Positions 24,907 to 34,320 of a stretch of DNA of 57,803 nt are shown one piece after another. How positions within the stretch are numbered: the first letter of the stretch is position 1; each line of letters opens with the position of its first letter. This DNA is from an uncultured Microscilla sp. (GTDB lineage Bacteria; Bacteroidota; Bacteroidia; Cytophagales; Microscillaceae): the NCBI RefSeq assembly GCF_947493425.1, contig NZ_CANLRP010000036.1, forward strand, positions 1 to 57,803, written 5' to 3'. The notes under the pieces were generated by a model. The model saw only the letters and a program-made list of their open reading frames with translations. It searched no databases and was not told the DNA's origin. The translations under genes and the position numbers were made by a program.

Positions 24907-26022
24907 ATGAACAATTCTTCCTTGTATAGCATTGCCCTCAACCTGATAGACAAGGTAGGAGGGGTAAAAGCACGCCAACTGTTGAGCTATTGTGGTTCTG
25001 CCGAAGCCGTATTTAAAACACCTAAAGCAAAATTGCTGAAAATACCCATGGTGGGCAATAAGATTGTGTCTTTGATCATGCAAAAAGACATTCTGCAGCA
25101 AGCCGAAGCTGAGCTGGAAAAAGCCCAAAAACAAGATGTACAGATTGTGGCCTATACCGATGCTTACTACCCCGCCAGACTTAAGCAATACGCTGATGCC
25201 CCTTTTGTATTTTATATCAAAGGGAATGTTAACCTCAATGCCGAGCGTGCGGTGGCAATTGTGGGTACACGGGCGGCCACTGAATATGGCAAAGCCTTTA
25301 CCGAAGAGTTAGTCAAAGAGCTTACACCCTACCAACCCCTGATAGTAAGTGGTTTGGCGTATGGTATAGACATTGCCGCTCACCAGGCAAGCCTCAAGTA
25401 TGGTTTGCCTACTATAGGAGTAATGGCCAGTGGCATAGATGTGGTGTACCCTGCCCCCCACCTGGGTACGGCACGCCAAATGGTGCAGCAACAAGGGGGA
25501 GTAATGACCGAAGCCCGCTTTGGTACACAACCTGACGCACGAAAGTTTCCGGCACGTAATCGGATCATTGCAGCACTGGCCGACGCGGTAGTAGTGGTAG
25601 AAGCCAAAGCCAGTGGCGGGGCACTTATTACAGCAAATATTGCCAACGACTACCACAAAGATGTGTTTGCCGTGCCTGGCGATATTCATCGAAAAACATC
25701 GGAGGGTTGCAACAACCTGATTAAACAACACAAAGCCCACCTCATGACCAAGGCTAAAGATGTGGCATATATTATGAACTGGGAGTTAAACGGCAAAAAC
25801 AAATCGGTACAGCAATCGTTGTTATTTAATGAGCTACCCAAAAACGCTGAGGAAAAAGAAATAGTGGTTTTGCTGCAAAAGCAACCTCAAAAAACCTTAA
25901 GCCTGGACGAAATAAGCTGGCAACTTAAAATGCCCTTGTCTAAAATAAGCGCTTGCTTACTCAACCTCGAAATTCAAGGTTACCTTAAGTCTCTGCCCGG
26001 CAAAAAGTTTACCTTGATTTAG
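24907..26022 (+). CDS. dprA: DNA-processing protein DprA
   Basis: A 371-residue DprA/Smf protein. DprA binds incoming single-stranded DNA and loads RecA during natural transformation. An N-terminal HhH/SAM-like region (KVGGVKARQLL, LLKIPMVGNK) is followed by the Rossmann-like DprA domain: AIVGTRAATEYG, IVSGLAYGIDIAAHQASL, GVMASGIDVVYP, FPARNRIIAALAD, SGGALITA and VPGDIHRKTSEGCN. A C-terminal winged-helix DML1-like segment closes it (SLDEISWQLKMPLSKISACL). The start is set by homology and by the -7 element just upstream. It is followed 20 bases later by the J-domain gene. Confidence 0.95.
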   Translation: MNNSSLYSIALNLIDKVGGVKARQLLSYCGSAEAVFKTPKAKLLKIPMVGNKIVSLIMQKDILQQAEAELEKAQKQDVQIVAYTDAYYPARLKQYADAPFVFYIKGNVNLNAERAVAIVGTRAATEYGKAFTEELVKELTPYQPLIVSGLAYGIDIAAHQASLKYGLPTIGVMASGIDVVYPAPHLGTARQMVQQQGGVMTEARFGTQPDARKFPARNRIIAALADAVVVVEAKASGGALITANIANDYHKDVFAVPGDIHRKTSEGCNNLIKQHKAHLMTKAKDVAYIMNWELNGKNKSVQQSLLFNELPKNAEEKEIVVLLQKQPQKTLSLDEISWQLKMPLSKISACLLNLEIQGYLKSLPGKKFTLI

Positions 26023-26041
26023 TTATATAGTAAAAGCATAG

Positions 26042-26995
26042 ATGTTGGATCATTATCAAATATTGGGATTGAAGAGAACCGCTTCGGCCGAGCAGATAAG
26101 AATTGCTTATAAGGATATGGCGAAGCGTTATCACCCTGATAAAAACAACAATGATCCCCACGCCGAAGAAGTATTTAAACGCATCAATGCCGCCTATCAG
26201 GTATTGTCTGACAAAACCAAAAAATACGATTACGATCACCCAACTACCCACCCCAAATCTACTCATTACCGTACTTCGGAACCTACCACCGTTCGCCAAA
26301 AAAAATCTACTACTTATCGCGCCTCTGGCACCTATTATCAAGCATCTTCCCGACATAAATACGAGCATATTCCGCTCAGGGTAAGGCGTATGCTACAGTT
26401 GGCCAGCGTGGTGATTGGCGTTGCTGTGTTGGCATTTGGAGTATACCTATACGAAGTGGCTCCCCGCATATCGGCAAGGCACAGTTACGAAGAAGCCGTG
26501 GTGTTGGTGGCAGCACACAAGTACAAAGAAGCCCTCAAAAAACTCAACCATGCGGTTATATTTTACCCTCAGCTGGTAGAGGCTCAAATGCTGCGGGCAG
26601 ACTTGAGCTACCGGATTTTTAAGCACTATGCAGAAGCATACGTAGGCTATAGCGAGGCAATCAAATACAGTGAAGAGGCATTGCCGCCCAATGTGTTTTT
26701 TTTGAGGGGAATGGCGGCTTTTAAGGCTCAAAAATACCGCCGGGCAATCAATGACTTTAGCCAAACCATTTCAGACAATCCCGAAGGAAATCAGTATTCA
26801 GCTCAAGCTCATTTTTTTCGGGCTCAAGCCCAATATTATGTAAACCCTTACCACAAAGCCGCGATTTGTAATGACTTGACTGCTGCCAAAGAAGAGGGAG
26901 TAAAAGGAGCCCACCGCCTACACTTGTTTTTTTGCGAAAGCATAGCACCAGGTGCCATCCAAAATATTGGTTTGAGCCAAGGGCTGGATTTTTAG
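26042..26995 (+). CDS. J-domain (DnaJ-like) membrane protein with TPR-like repeats
   Basis: A 317-residue protein. Residues 3-68 are a J-domain with HPD intact (KRYHPDKNNN), which stimulates Hsp70/DnaK ATPase. A Ser/Thr-rich linker follows, then one transmembrane helix (about 120-142) and a C-terminal TPR-like helical region (150-290; YEEAVVLVAAHKYKEALKKL). It lacks the G/F, zinc-finger and C-terminal domains of true DnaJ, so it is a type III J-protein tethered at the membrane. Probably co-transcribed with dprA. Confidence 0.9.
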   Translation: MLDHYQILGLKRTASAEQIRIAYKDMAKRYHPDKNNNDPHAEEVFKRINAAYQVLSDKTKKYDYDHPTTHPKSTHYRTSEPTTVRQKKSTTYRASGTYYQASSRHKYEHIPLRVRRMLQLASVVIGVAVLAFGVYLYEVAPRISARHSYEEAVVLVAAHKYKEALKKLNHAVIFYPQLVEAQMLRADLSYRIFKHYAEAYVGYSEAIKYSEEALPPNVFFLRGMAAFKAQKYRRAINDFSQTISDNPEGNQYSAQAHFFRAQAQYYVNPYHKAAICNDLTAAKEEGVKGAHRLHLFFCESIAPGAIQNIGLSQGLDF

Positions 26996-27048
26996 TATTT
27001 AAATTACTGATAAGTAAATCTACAAAAATAATCTGAGCCATAAAACGG

Positions 27049-27056
27049 TATCTTTG
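27049..27056 (+). promoter_or_regulatory. Possible promoter for a small transcript
   Basis: TATCTTTGCCG is a very good -7 element, with no clear TTG at -33. A transcript from here would reach the terminator at 27321-27372, about 310 bases on. Confidence 0.3.
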
Positions 27057-27320
27057 CCGAATGGACTTCCTCAAAAAACAGTTCCATAGCTTAGGCTATG
27101 CAAAGTTTTTTTGACTCGCCCACTCAACAAATATTTTGTTTTATTGGCACACCTTATTTTTTCCGCTTTACTAAACAATACCTTCAATTAAAAATAAGCT
27201 CCTTTTAAAGTTACTTGATCTTGATGTGTTAGGAACACACACGGGATGCGTGCGCCAGCCGTGAGGCAGCATGAAATATAGCCATGCTTGTAGCTACTTA
27301 ATGTTTGCAAAACAACGCAT

Positions 27321-27372
27321 AAAAAAACGACAAATAAGTACTTGATAAATAAAGTCCTACTTGTCGTTTTTA
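27321..27372. terminator. Bidirectional terminator after the C1 protease gene
   Basis: AAAAACGACAAATAAGTACT pairs imperfectly with AGTCCTACTTGTCGTTTTT, with A and T runs on the outside. It can end the minus-strand protease transcript and any plus-strand transcript from 27.05 kb. Confidence 0.8.
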
Positions 27373-27393
27373 TTTGGTATTACTACTAAAAGC

Positions 27394-28794
27394 TTACCGC
27401 ACGTGTGTAATTTCCACCACCATTGCTACGACCGATTTGCCCGAACTTGCCGCCTTAAAGTTGATTTTGTCGCTGCTAAACTGGGCATTTTTACTGCTTA
27501 CCAAGTCTGCTGCCATTACCTTTTCTATGCGGTCTACAAACGAACCTTTGTACCTGCTTAGTTGCTTGCGTATAGACCGAATATTGAGTTTTTTCTTAGA
27601 ATATAGCACGCACATGTAGTCAGTACCAATGTTATTATCCATTTTGATATAATAATCCTCATTTGGAATGGCCACATTGTTCGACTTATAGTTGAGCGCA
27701 GGACTAATGCTGCGTTTGTGTGGGAAAATCATGAAAGTTTTTTCGCTCAGGTCGGAGCCAATGGCATACACAAAAGCGGGCTCATTGTTAGAGATATGGA
27801 TACGAAACTGGGTGCCCGATGCATAAGGTTTTTTCATTTTATAATAGCCCACTTTGTTGGTTTTACGCACATAGTCGGCTTCCATTTGATTGCCCGATGC
27901 CAGTATAAACTTAAGCTCCCCCGATAGGTCGGCTTCGTGTGGCAGCGTCTTAGGAAAAGCAATGACCTCATAAGCATACTTGGTAAAGTTGGCAAAGTCG
28001 TCGTATTTGATCCAGATAAACCCCTCATTGCCCCACTTGGTGCCCCAACTGTTCATAATCTCAAATGCCCCACCATACTTGTTGTCATCATAGCCAATTA
28101 CACACATGGCGTGTCCTCCATAACGCATGTTGGGGTTTTCGCTGGGTTTCCAGAAACCCTTTGCCTTAAAAAACGATCGAGGGCATTTCATACCTATTAC
28201 TACCGGGTGCCCCGATGCCAACGATTTTTTCATTGCCCTGATCTTGAAATTTTTGCCATATTTTCGGTCAAACAAACGGGCGTAATCTTGTATTTTATGA
28301 GGTTTTGCTTTGCTAAAAATATTGCTTGGTATACTGGTAACACAGCTAATAGGAAACTCGGCATACTTGGGCACTCCCCGGTTTACCATTACTTGCATGG
28401 CATCTGAAATGTGTGAGCCACGTTTGCAACCCGCATCGGTTTTGTATTTAATTAGTTTGTACAAAAAACCAGGAGAATACGTATTACTGGTAATTTTTTG
28501 TTTATTCGTCCAACCATTGCTTTTTGCCTCTACAATGGTACGGGCAGCATACGCCGATGACCAACCTACACAGGTGCCATACCTTCCCTGGCTTTTGGGG
28601 GTAGGACACCATTTTTTGAGCGACGATTTGGCTGGTACGCTTACATAGTCGCGGGTCATGAGCATGGCTTTCATCGGAGTGGCTTTGTATTTTTCATCAT
28701 CCATTTCCATACCCAGGCTATATTCCTGAGCAAATCCGGCAACACTCATCATTGCCAGCAAAAATGTAAACCAATAGTGAGAATAGTGTTTCAT
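27394..28794 (-). CDS. Secreted papain-like (C1 family) cysteine protease
   Basis: A 466-residue protein with signal peptide (1-22). A peptidase C1A domain covers about 55-290, with the catalytic Cys in QGRYGTCVGWSSAYAAR (Cys75), the His in RYGGHAMCVIGYDD (near 231) and the Asn in IMNSWGTKWGNEGFIWI (near 249). Two or three extra cysteines could form disulfides. The C-terminal 170 residues are an unrecognised beta-rich region that may bind the surface or substrate. There is no obvious T9SS C-terminal domain. The next minus-strand gene encodes a secreted caspase-like protein. Confidence 0.92.
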   Translation of the reverse strand: MKHYSHYWFTFLLAMMSVAGFAQEYSLGMEMDDEKYKATPMKAMLMTRDYVSVPAKSSLKKWCPTPKSQGRYGTCVGWSSAYAARTIVEAKSNGWTNKQKITSNTYSPGFLYKLIKYKTDAGCKRGSHISDAMQVMVNRGVPKYAEFPISCVTSIPSNIFSKAKPHKIQDYARLFDRKYGKNFKIRAMKKSLASGHPVVIGMKCPRSFFKAKGFWKPSENPNMRYGGHAMCVIGYDDNKYGGAFEIMNSWGTKWGNEGFIWIKYDDFANFTKYAYEVIAFPKTLPHEADLSGELKFILASGNQMEADYVRKTNKVGYYKMKKPYASGTQFRIHISNNEPAFVYAIGSDLSEKTFMIFPHKRSISPALNYKSNNVAIPNEDYYIKMDNNIGTDYMCVLYSKKKLNIRSIRKQLSRYKGSFVDRIEKVMAADLVSSKNAQFSSDKINFKAASSGKSVVAMVVEITHVR

Positions 28795-28843
28795 ATTTTA
28801 ATTATTAGGTATGTAAATTTTTGTTTAGTTTTTCATAGTTAGA

Positions 28844-28949
28844 AGCCCCGACAAGGTTCTAGGTGCAAGGTGTTAGGTACACCCTGTTCCACAGGTAACT
28901 ATCAAGTTTGTAAAACACTTATCTTCAACTGTTTACAACTTTGATAGTT
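28844..28949. repeat. Dispersed repeat with inverted repeat
   Basis: Bases 28844-28864 are the reverse complement of 22660-22680. A near-copy of AGAAGCCCCGACA recurs at about 28949. Bases 28897-28914 and 28932-28949 form an 18-bp inverted repeat with two mismatches (AACTATCAAGTTTG type); a related unit occurs near 39158. Confidence 0.65.
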
Positions 28950-29041
28950 AGAAGCCCCGACAGGGGGCAAGTTCTTAGCATCACTTTGTCGAGTTAAATA
29001 CCATCATCGCCTTGGCTGTGTGTCTTTACCAGCTGGCTACC

Positions 29042-31195
29042 TTATCGTTTTCTGAAGTAAAAATCTCCGATAATAGATGAGTTCTCCCAAGGCGTTTGTT
29101 TGCCACCTGTGTATTGCAACACCTTTGCTCTTACTTTCTTAAACACTTGCTCTATAGTAAGCCCAGGTACTTGCAGCATTTTGAGCAACTCTTGAGTGTA
29201 CAAACCATTGGCTCCCTCACCGTCGGCAGCTACCGAGCCTGGTGCTGTAGCATAGGCTATAAAAGTTCCGGTAGGGGCAGTAGTGCTGGCCAATCCACGG
29301 GTACTTGAACGTGAACTGGTTTTGAAAGGGTTATTGCGGCAAGCATCTAAAATAACAATATTCATTGGATTGCTTGCGGCGTCCATTTCGGCAAGTACCA
29401 GCCCCAGGTTTACTGAGCGGTACCTCACTTGTTGTTCTTTATCTATTTTTGCTTTTACCGGAATGAGGTAATTTTCACCTTTTACCTGTAGCCCGTGTCC
29501 GGCAAAATAAAAAAGCCCTACACTTCCGCTTTTAATCTTATTGCCAAATTGAGTAATGGCGGTTTCCATCGTTTCCTGGTTTACATTGATGTGCTCCATT
29601 ACATCAAAGCCTAAGTCACGTAAAGACTTGGCCATTGCCCTGGCGTCGTTTGCTGGATTTTTTAACGGAGCATTGGTATAGTCAGCATTGCCAATAATTA
29701 ACGCTACCCGCTTGCCTGCTACAGTATTATTTGCCACTGGGCTTTGGTAGGTAACAGTACGACGCGATGTAACAGTACCCGCCGCATTGCTTACTACTAC
29801 CGATATATTATTGGCGCCTTTTCGTAAGGCAACGGTCTTTCTTAAACTTTTGGTGCAGTTTTCGGCAGTCACTACCTCAAACCCTCGGGTGTTTTGGGCA
29901 ATGCCGTTGACGTATACCTTGACAAACCGCACCCTTGAAGGTGACTTGATACAGGCATTGAGTGTGTAATTTTTGTCGGTGGTATTGACAGAAAAGTTGC
30001 TGGGTGCATTCCAGTTTACTGTAGCCTTTACTACTGTATTTTCTACCTGTCGGGCAGTATAGCGTATGCTGCGGCTGGAACTCACCGAGCCGCCAGCATT
30101 GATAGCCACTACCTTTACATTGTTGGTACCCTCTGACAGCGCTACCGATTTGCGAATGGTTTGGGCACAACCTCCAGTAGCCACTACCTCAAATCCACGG
30201 TTAATTTGCAACTGGCCGTTTACATATACTTTGACACTGCGCAGGGCAGACGAAGACTTGATGCATACATCAATAGGGTAAAGTTGTTGGCGGGAGCTGG
30301 TGAGTGACCTTAGGGGGGCGTTCCAGCGAATGACGGGTTTGGGTTTGATCGTAGTCACTACCGAGTTATTGTTTTTTACCTTGCTTGCACCGTATGTCAG
30401 GCTGGTAACCGCATATCTTTTGTTCCAATAGGTGCTAATTCTTTGCTTGGGATAATAGTCGCGCAATGCCCAAGATTGAATGTATCCGGTGTTTTTGGTC
30501 AGCATCACTACCCATTCGCCATTGCCATAACCCAGGTTGGTGACTGAGTAGCCCTGGCTCCACTTTTGGCGAATGCGGGTGGCAGGAAAACTACTGCTTT
30601 TGATCCAGGTTTGACTACCATAGCCTGAACTTCGCGACATAACCACTGCCCACTTGCCTTGTCCATAAAACATGTTGGTGACTGCATAACCCTTGCGCCA
30701 GTATTCGCTGATGCGGTTGCCAGGAAAACTGGCATTGAGTGTCCAGTATTGGCGGGTAAGCCCACTGCTTTTGGTGCCTACTATTGCCCACAAACCATTG
30801 CCATAAGCCAGGCTTGTAACAGTATAACCCCGACGCCAATAGTCGTTGATTTTTTCGCGTGGAAACGAGGTGCGGGTTGCCCATGACTGTTGCCCGTAGT
30901 TGGCACCCTTTGACATCACCACTGCCCACTTGCGCTCTCCATACGACACACTGGTAATTTTGTAGCCCATTTTCCAGTATTTTTTGATAGACTCACGCGG
31001 GAAGTAGGATTTATGAAACCAGACTTGTTGTGAGTACCGTGTGTATTTTGACATGACCAATGCCCACTTATTTTGGGCTTGGGTAGGGAAAGTGTACAAT
31101 AATAAAAAAATAAAAACGGCTACTACCTGCCAGTGTAGTAGGCGTGAGAACGGTTTTGTTGACATCATAGTTGTTGGGTACTTGATTTTTTTCAA
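29042..31195 (-). CDS. Secreted caspase-like (C14) protein with five repeat units and two Ig-like domains
   Basis: A 717-residue protein; the hydrophobic export signal ends at about residue 41 (FPTQAQ). Residues 42-275 are five repeats of about 45 residues with the pattern KWAVVMSK...QSW...FPREKI..YW..GY.VTSL.YG (DUF7477-like). Two similar beta-sandwich domains follow (about 290-385 and 395-480; VYVNGQ...RGFEVV...LR(K)xVAL). The C-terminal peptidase C14 domain begins GKRVALIIGNADY and keeps the His of FYFAGHG (near 564) and Cys of LDACRNNPF (near 617). It should be a secreted orthocaspase. Substrate unknown. A start at the second Met cluster (MMSTK) is also possible. Confidence 0.9.
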   Translation of the reverse strand: MKKIKYPTTMMSTKPFSRLLHWQVVAVFIFLLLYTFPTQAQNKWALVMSKYTRYSQQVWFHKSYFPRESIKKYWKMGYKITSVSYGERKWAVVMSKGANYGQQSWATRTSFPREKINDYWRRGYTVTSLAYGNGLWAIVGTKSSGLTRQYWTLNASFPGNRISEYWRKGYAVTNMFYGQGKWAVVMSRSSGYGSQTWIKSSSFPATRIRQKWSQGYSVTNLGYGNGEWVVMLTKNTGYIQSWALRDYYPKQRISTYWNKRYAVTSLTYGASKVKNNNSVVTTIKPKPVIRWNAPLRSLTSSRQQLYPIDVCIKSSSALRSVKVYVNGQLQINRGFEVVATGGCAQTIRKSVALSEGTNNVKVVAINAGGSVSSSRSIRYTARQVENTVVKATVNWNAPSNFSVNTTDKNYTLNACIKSPSRVRFVKVYVNGIAQNTRGFEVVTAENCTKSLRKTVALRKGANNISVVVSNAAGTVTSRRTVTYQSPVANNTVAGKRVALIIGNADYTNAPLKNPANDARAMAKSLRDLGFDVMEHINVNQETMETAITQFGNKIKSGSVGLFYFAGHGLQVKGENYLIPVKAKIDKEQQVRYRSVNLGLVLAEMDAASNPMNIVILDACRNNPFKTSSRSSTRGLASTTAPTGTFIAYATAPGSVAADGEGANGLYTQELLKMLQVPGLTIEQVFKKVRAKVLQYTGGKQTPWENSSIIGDFYFRKR

Positions 31196-31665
31196 TTAGT
31201 TGGTGCAATGAGCCACAAAACTCATTGATATTTGGTGTAACAGTGACAAAACAAACAAGTTGTTTATAAAATTGCCTGGATTGATTTTTTTAATCTTACT
31301 TAAATCATTTCCTTTTTTCTTAAAAAATGAGTATATTGAATTTTTAGGATCATTACAAAATACTGCTCAGGTAAGTTATCAAATCATCTGTTTTACAACT
31401 TAAATTAGTAGCCTTATAAATGTGACTAAGTGTTTTATAATCAACAATTTGTAAATGTATATCATAGTTCAAAAGCTTTATACCTGGCATTGTATCATTG
31501 TCAGACAATCAATACCAATTGCATAGCAGGTTTATGTTATGCATACGCTATCAGACAATACAAGGTTTGAAGCAGCATTTTAAGCATCAGGATTTTAATA
31601 AATCACTTGTGATTTTTAAATTTATAATATACCCAATGGTAAGTAAATAACCATTAAGATCATCA
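31196..31665. other. 470-bp AT-rich divergent intergenic region
   Basis: Two short direct repeats (ATCAGACAAT type, near 31499 and 31550) are seen. No ORF, terminator or TAnnTTTG element for either flanking gene was found. Confidence 0.4.
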
Positions 31666-33954
31666 ATGTTAGAAAAAATGGCGCACAAGATTGATAACCA
31701 GACTGAAGAAGAAAAAAGAGAAATTTTAAGAAGATATCGCCACTTGCTAAAAACGGCTAGTCCTTTTCTGAAAGACGGGGACGCTAAACTAATTAAAAAG
31801 GCATTTAAAACTGCGGCAGACGGGCACATAGAAATGCGCCGCAAAACGGGAGAACCTTATATCTATCATCCTATAGCGGTGGCACAGATTGTAGTAGGAG
31901 AAATTAATTTGGGACCCACCGCCATTGCAGCGGCACTGCTACACGACGTGGTAGAAGATACTGAGGTAACCATTGAAGAAATTGAAAGGGAGTTTGGCGA
32001 GAAGATTGCCAAAATTGTAGACGGAGTGACCAAAATATCGTCTACCGATGTCAACGACTTTGAGTTTGACCGAAACATCTCACAGCAGGCAGAAAACTTT
32101 CGTAAAATGTTGTTGACCCTTTCAGACGATGTAAGGGTGATTATGGTGAAGATTGCCGACCGGCTGCACAATATGCGCACCCTGGATAGTATGGCTCGCC
32201 ACAAACAACTCAAAATTGCCTCTGAAACCATCTACATTTATGCTCCTTTGGCGCACCGCCTGGGCTTGTACAAGATCAAGTCGGAGCTGGAAGACCTCTA
32301 CCTTAAATACACTCATCAGGAAGCTTACCGTGACATTGCCCAAAAACTGAACGAAACCAAGGTAAAGCGTGATGCTTTTATCGAAGACTTTATTGCGCCT
32401 TTGCGTGCTTCTATTACAAGCGCGGGTTTTAAGGCGCGTATTTTGGGACGCCCCAAGTCTATTTATTCTATCTGGAGCAAAATGAAGGTACAAAATATCC
32501 CCTTCGAGAAGGTGTACGATTTGTTTGCCATTAGAATAATCATAGATGTAGACTACGAAAACGAAAAACCGGATTGTTGGCGGGTATACTCGCTGGTAAC
32601 CGACTCTTACAATCCCAACCCCGACCGTCTGCGCGATTGGATAAGTACCCCACGTGCCAATGGATACGAGTCGTTGCACACTACCGTAATGGGGCCCGAT
32701 GGTAAGTGGGTAGAGGTGCAGATTAGGACAGAAAGAATGGACGAAATTGCCGAGAAAGGGTTTGCTGCCCACTGGAAATACAAAGAGCAAGGCAAAAACG
32801 GTAAGAAATCGTCTAAGAAAAACGGAAAACGCAGCGATAATTCAGGCTTAGATGCCTGGTTGAGTCTGATCAGAGATTTGCGCGAAAAAAGTCAGAATGG
32901 TGAGCTAACCGCCACCGAGTTTATCAATGATTTTAGGCAAAACTTCTTTGAGAAAGAGGTTTTTGTGTTTACACCCAAAGGCGAATTGCTCACTTTGGCA
33001 AATGGAGCCACTGCCCTTGATTTTGCCTTTCATGTACACACCGAAATAGGCTATCGTTGCCTGGGAGCCAAAGTAAATCAAAAGCTGGTACCACTAAACT
33101 ACCAATTGACAAACGGCGATCAGGTAGAAATTATCACCTCGAAAAAGCAAAAGCCAAGTGCTGACTGGTTACGTTTTGTACAAACCTCTAAAGCCAAAGC
33201 GGGTATCAAAGATTATCTCAAGGGGCAAAAAGAAATCACGGTAAACAAAGGGCTGAATATTTTGAAAAAGAAATTGGCAGACCTGGGGCTTACTTACAAC
33301 GAAACTTTGCTCGACCAGATCAAAATATTTCTCGAACTAAAAAAGTCGTATGACTTGTTGCATGCTATAGGCAAGGGGTATATTACTCCTCAGCATATCA
33401 ACAAGTTTAAAGGATGGAAGAAAAAACGTGATGAAGAGCAAAAAAGAATGGCTGAAGCTCCTCAAAAAGAAGCAGTTGGGAAGAAAAAATCGAAAATAGA
33501 AACCCTGTTTATTGGTGGAGAATCTCAGATCGAATATACTTTGGCCAAGTGTTGCAACCCTCTGCCGGGCGATGATGTGTTTGGGTTTATTACTATTCAT
33601 GATGGTATAAAAATACATCGTACCGACTGCCCACAAATGGTCAAGGCGATGGCACAACACGGCGACCGTATTATACGGGCTCAGTGGAAGTCGCAACGCG
33701 AATCAGCGTTTTTGGCTATTCTAAAGGTCAAGGGCACTGACCGTATAGGACTGGTAAAAGATGTCACTCAGGTAATTTCGGGAGACTTGCAGGTAAACAT
33801 CAAGTCGTTGAATATAGGATTGACTGATGAGGGCATTTTTGAGGGTACTATCAAGGTTTTTGTATACGATACTCAGCATTTAGAAATGCTCAAAGAGGAA
33901 CTCATGCAGGTAGAGGGTATTGTAGGTACCAAAAGGTGTGATACTGACGAGTAA
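31666..33954 (+). CDS. RelA/SpoT-family (p)ppGpp synthetase/hydrolase
   Basis: A 762-residue long RSH enzyme, which makes (p)ppGpp from ATP and GTP/GDP and hydrolyses it. Domains in order: HD hydrolase (about 45-200; YHPIAVAQ and LLHDVVEDT, HD pair at 93-94), synthetase (about 240-350; VYDLFAIRIIID, PRANGYESLHTTV, VEVQIRT), TGS (about 425-485; FTPKGELLTLANGATALDFA), a helical/zinc-finger-like region with KCCNPLPGD, and C-terminal ACT (680-755). Both catalytic halves look intact, so it is the bifunctional Rel/SpoT type. It stands alone. Confidence 0.95.
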   Translation: MLEKMAHKIDNQTEEEKREILRRYRHLLKTASPFLKDGDAKLIKKAFKTAADGHIEMRRKTGEPYIYHPIAVAQIVVGEINLGPTAIAAALLHDVVEDTEVTIEEIEREFGEKIAKIVDGVTKISSTDVNDFEFDRNISQQAENFRKMLLTLSDDVRVIMVKIADRLHNMRTLDSMARHKQLKIASETIYIYAPLAHRLGLYKIKSELEDLYLKYTHQEAYRDIAQKLNETKVKRDAFIEDFIAPLRASITSAGFKARILGRPKSIYSIWSKMKVQNIPFEKVYDLFAIRIIIDVDYENEKPDCWRVYSLVTDSYNPNPDRLRDWISTPRANGYESLHTTVMGPDGKWVEVQIRTERMDEIAEKGFAAHWKYKEQGKNGKKSSKKNGKRSDNSGLDAWLSLIRDLREKSQNGELTATEFINDFRQNFFEKEVFVFTPKGELLTLANGATALDFAFHVHTEIGYRCLGAKVNQKLVPLNYQLTNGDQVEIITSKKQKPSADWLRFVQTSKAKAGIKDYLKGQKEITVNKGLNILKKKLADLGLTYNETLLDQIKIFLELKKSYDLLHAIGKGYITPQHINKFKGWKKKRDEEQKRMAEAPQKEAVGKKKSKIETLFIGGESQIEYTLAKCCNPLPGDDVFGFITIHDGIKIHRTDCPQMVKAMAQHGDRIIRAQWKSQRESAFLAILKVKGTDRIGLVKDVTQVISGDLQVNIKSLNIGLTDEGIFEGTIKVFVYDTQHLEMLKEELMQVEGIVGTKRCDTDE

Positions 33955-34056
33955 TATCAACGGCTTTGTTATACAGGTAGCCTTGCCAAAACAATAAAGC
34001 CAGTTAATAATCGAGCGATGTTATAATGTATACTAAGATGAAAGTGATTACCTGCG

Positions 34057-34142
34057 GTGAGCTCGTCACAGCAAGCTGCAGACTCGGTTTTAGGATTTAC
34101 AGGATTAGCTGAAGCAGAGCACAGCAAGCTGTAGCTTCGGTT
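34057..34142 (+). repeat. Dispersed repeat, two tandem-like units
   Basis: CACAGCAAGCTGCAGACTCG and CACAGCAAGCTGTAGCTTCG are near-identical units 50 bases apart. A third occurs inverted at 22609-22642. Confidence 0.7.
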
Positions 34143-34225
34143 GATTAATGTTGGTATTCAGGCAATTGATCAAAACCTGTCCCCAAAACCATTTTTGTTT
34201 AAATGTAACAATTATAATAAAGCTT

Positions 34226-34253
34226 TTGGACTAATAAATTTATTCTATCTTTG
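34226..34253 (+). promoter_or_regulatory. Complete Bacteroidota promoter, Fur-family gene
   Basis: TTTTG ending at 34228 and TATCTTTG at 34246-34253 are separated by 17 bases, the best -33/-7 pair in the window. The predicted leader is about 60 bases to the ATG at 34321, which fixes the start of the Fur-family gene. Confidence 0.7.
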
Positions 34254-34320
34254 CGCAGAAAAACGTTGTGCAAAAAAGCGGAGAAGAGGTGCTACCACTA
34301 CAAAACAAAAAGCAGAAATT

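Larger units (their letters stand above)
26996..27393. other. 400-bp gap with promoter-like box and terminator
   Basis: Contains a plus-strand TATCTTTG (27049), a 17-codon ORF beginning at 27061, small hairpins (GTGTT/AACAC near 27225) and a strong terminator at 27321-27372. No recognised gene. Confidence 0.4.
33955..34320. other. Intergenic region with dispersed repeats and the fur-type promoter
   Basis: Holds an imperfect hairpin (33962-34001, no T-run), the repeat units at 34057-34142 and the promoter at 34226-34253. An open frame from 34141 runs through the promoter and is not used. Confidence 0.5.

Noticed and set aside
34141..34320. N-terminal extension of the Fur-family protein
   Set aside because: The strongest promoter of the window lies inside it, and Fur proteins start close to the ATG at 34321.
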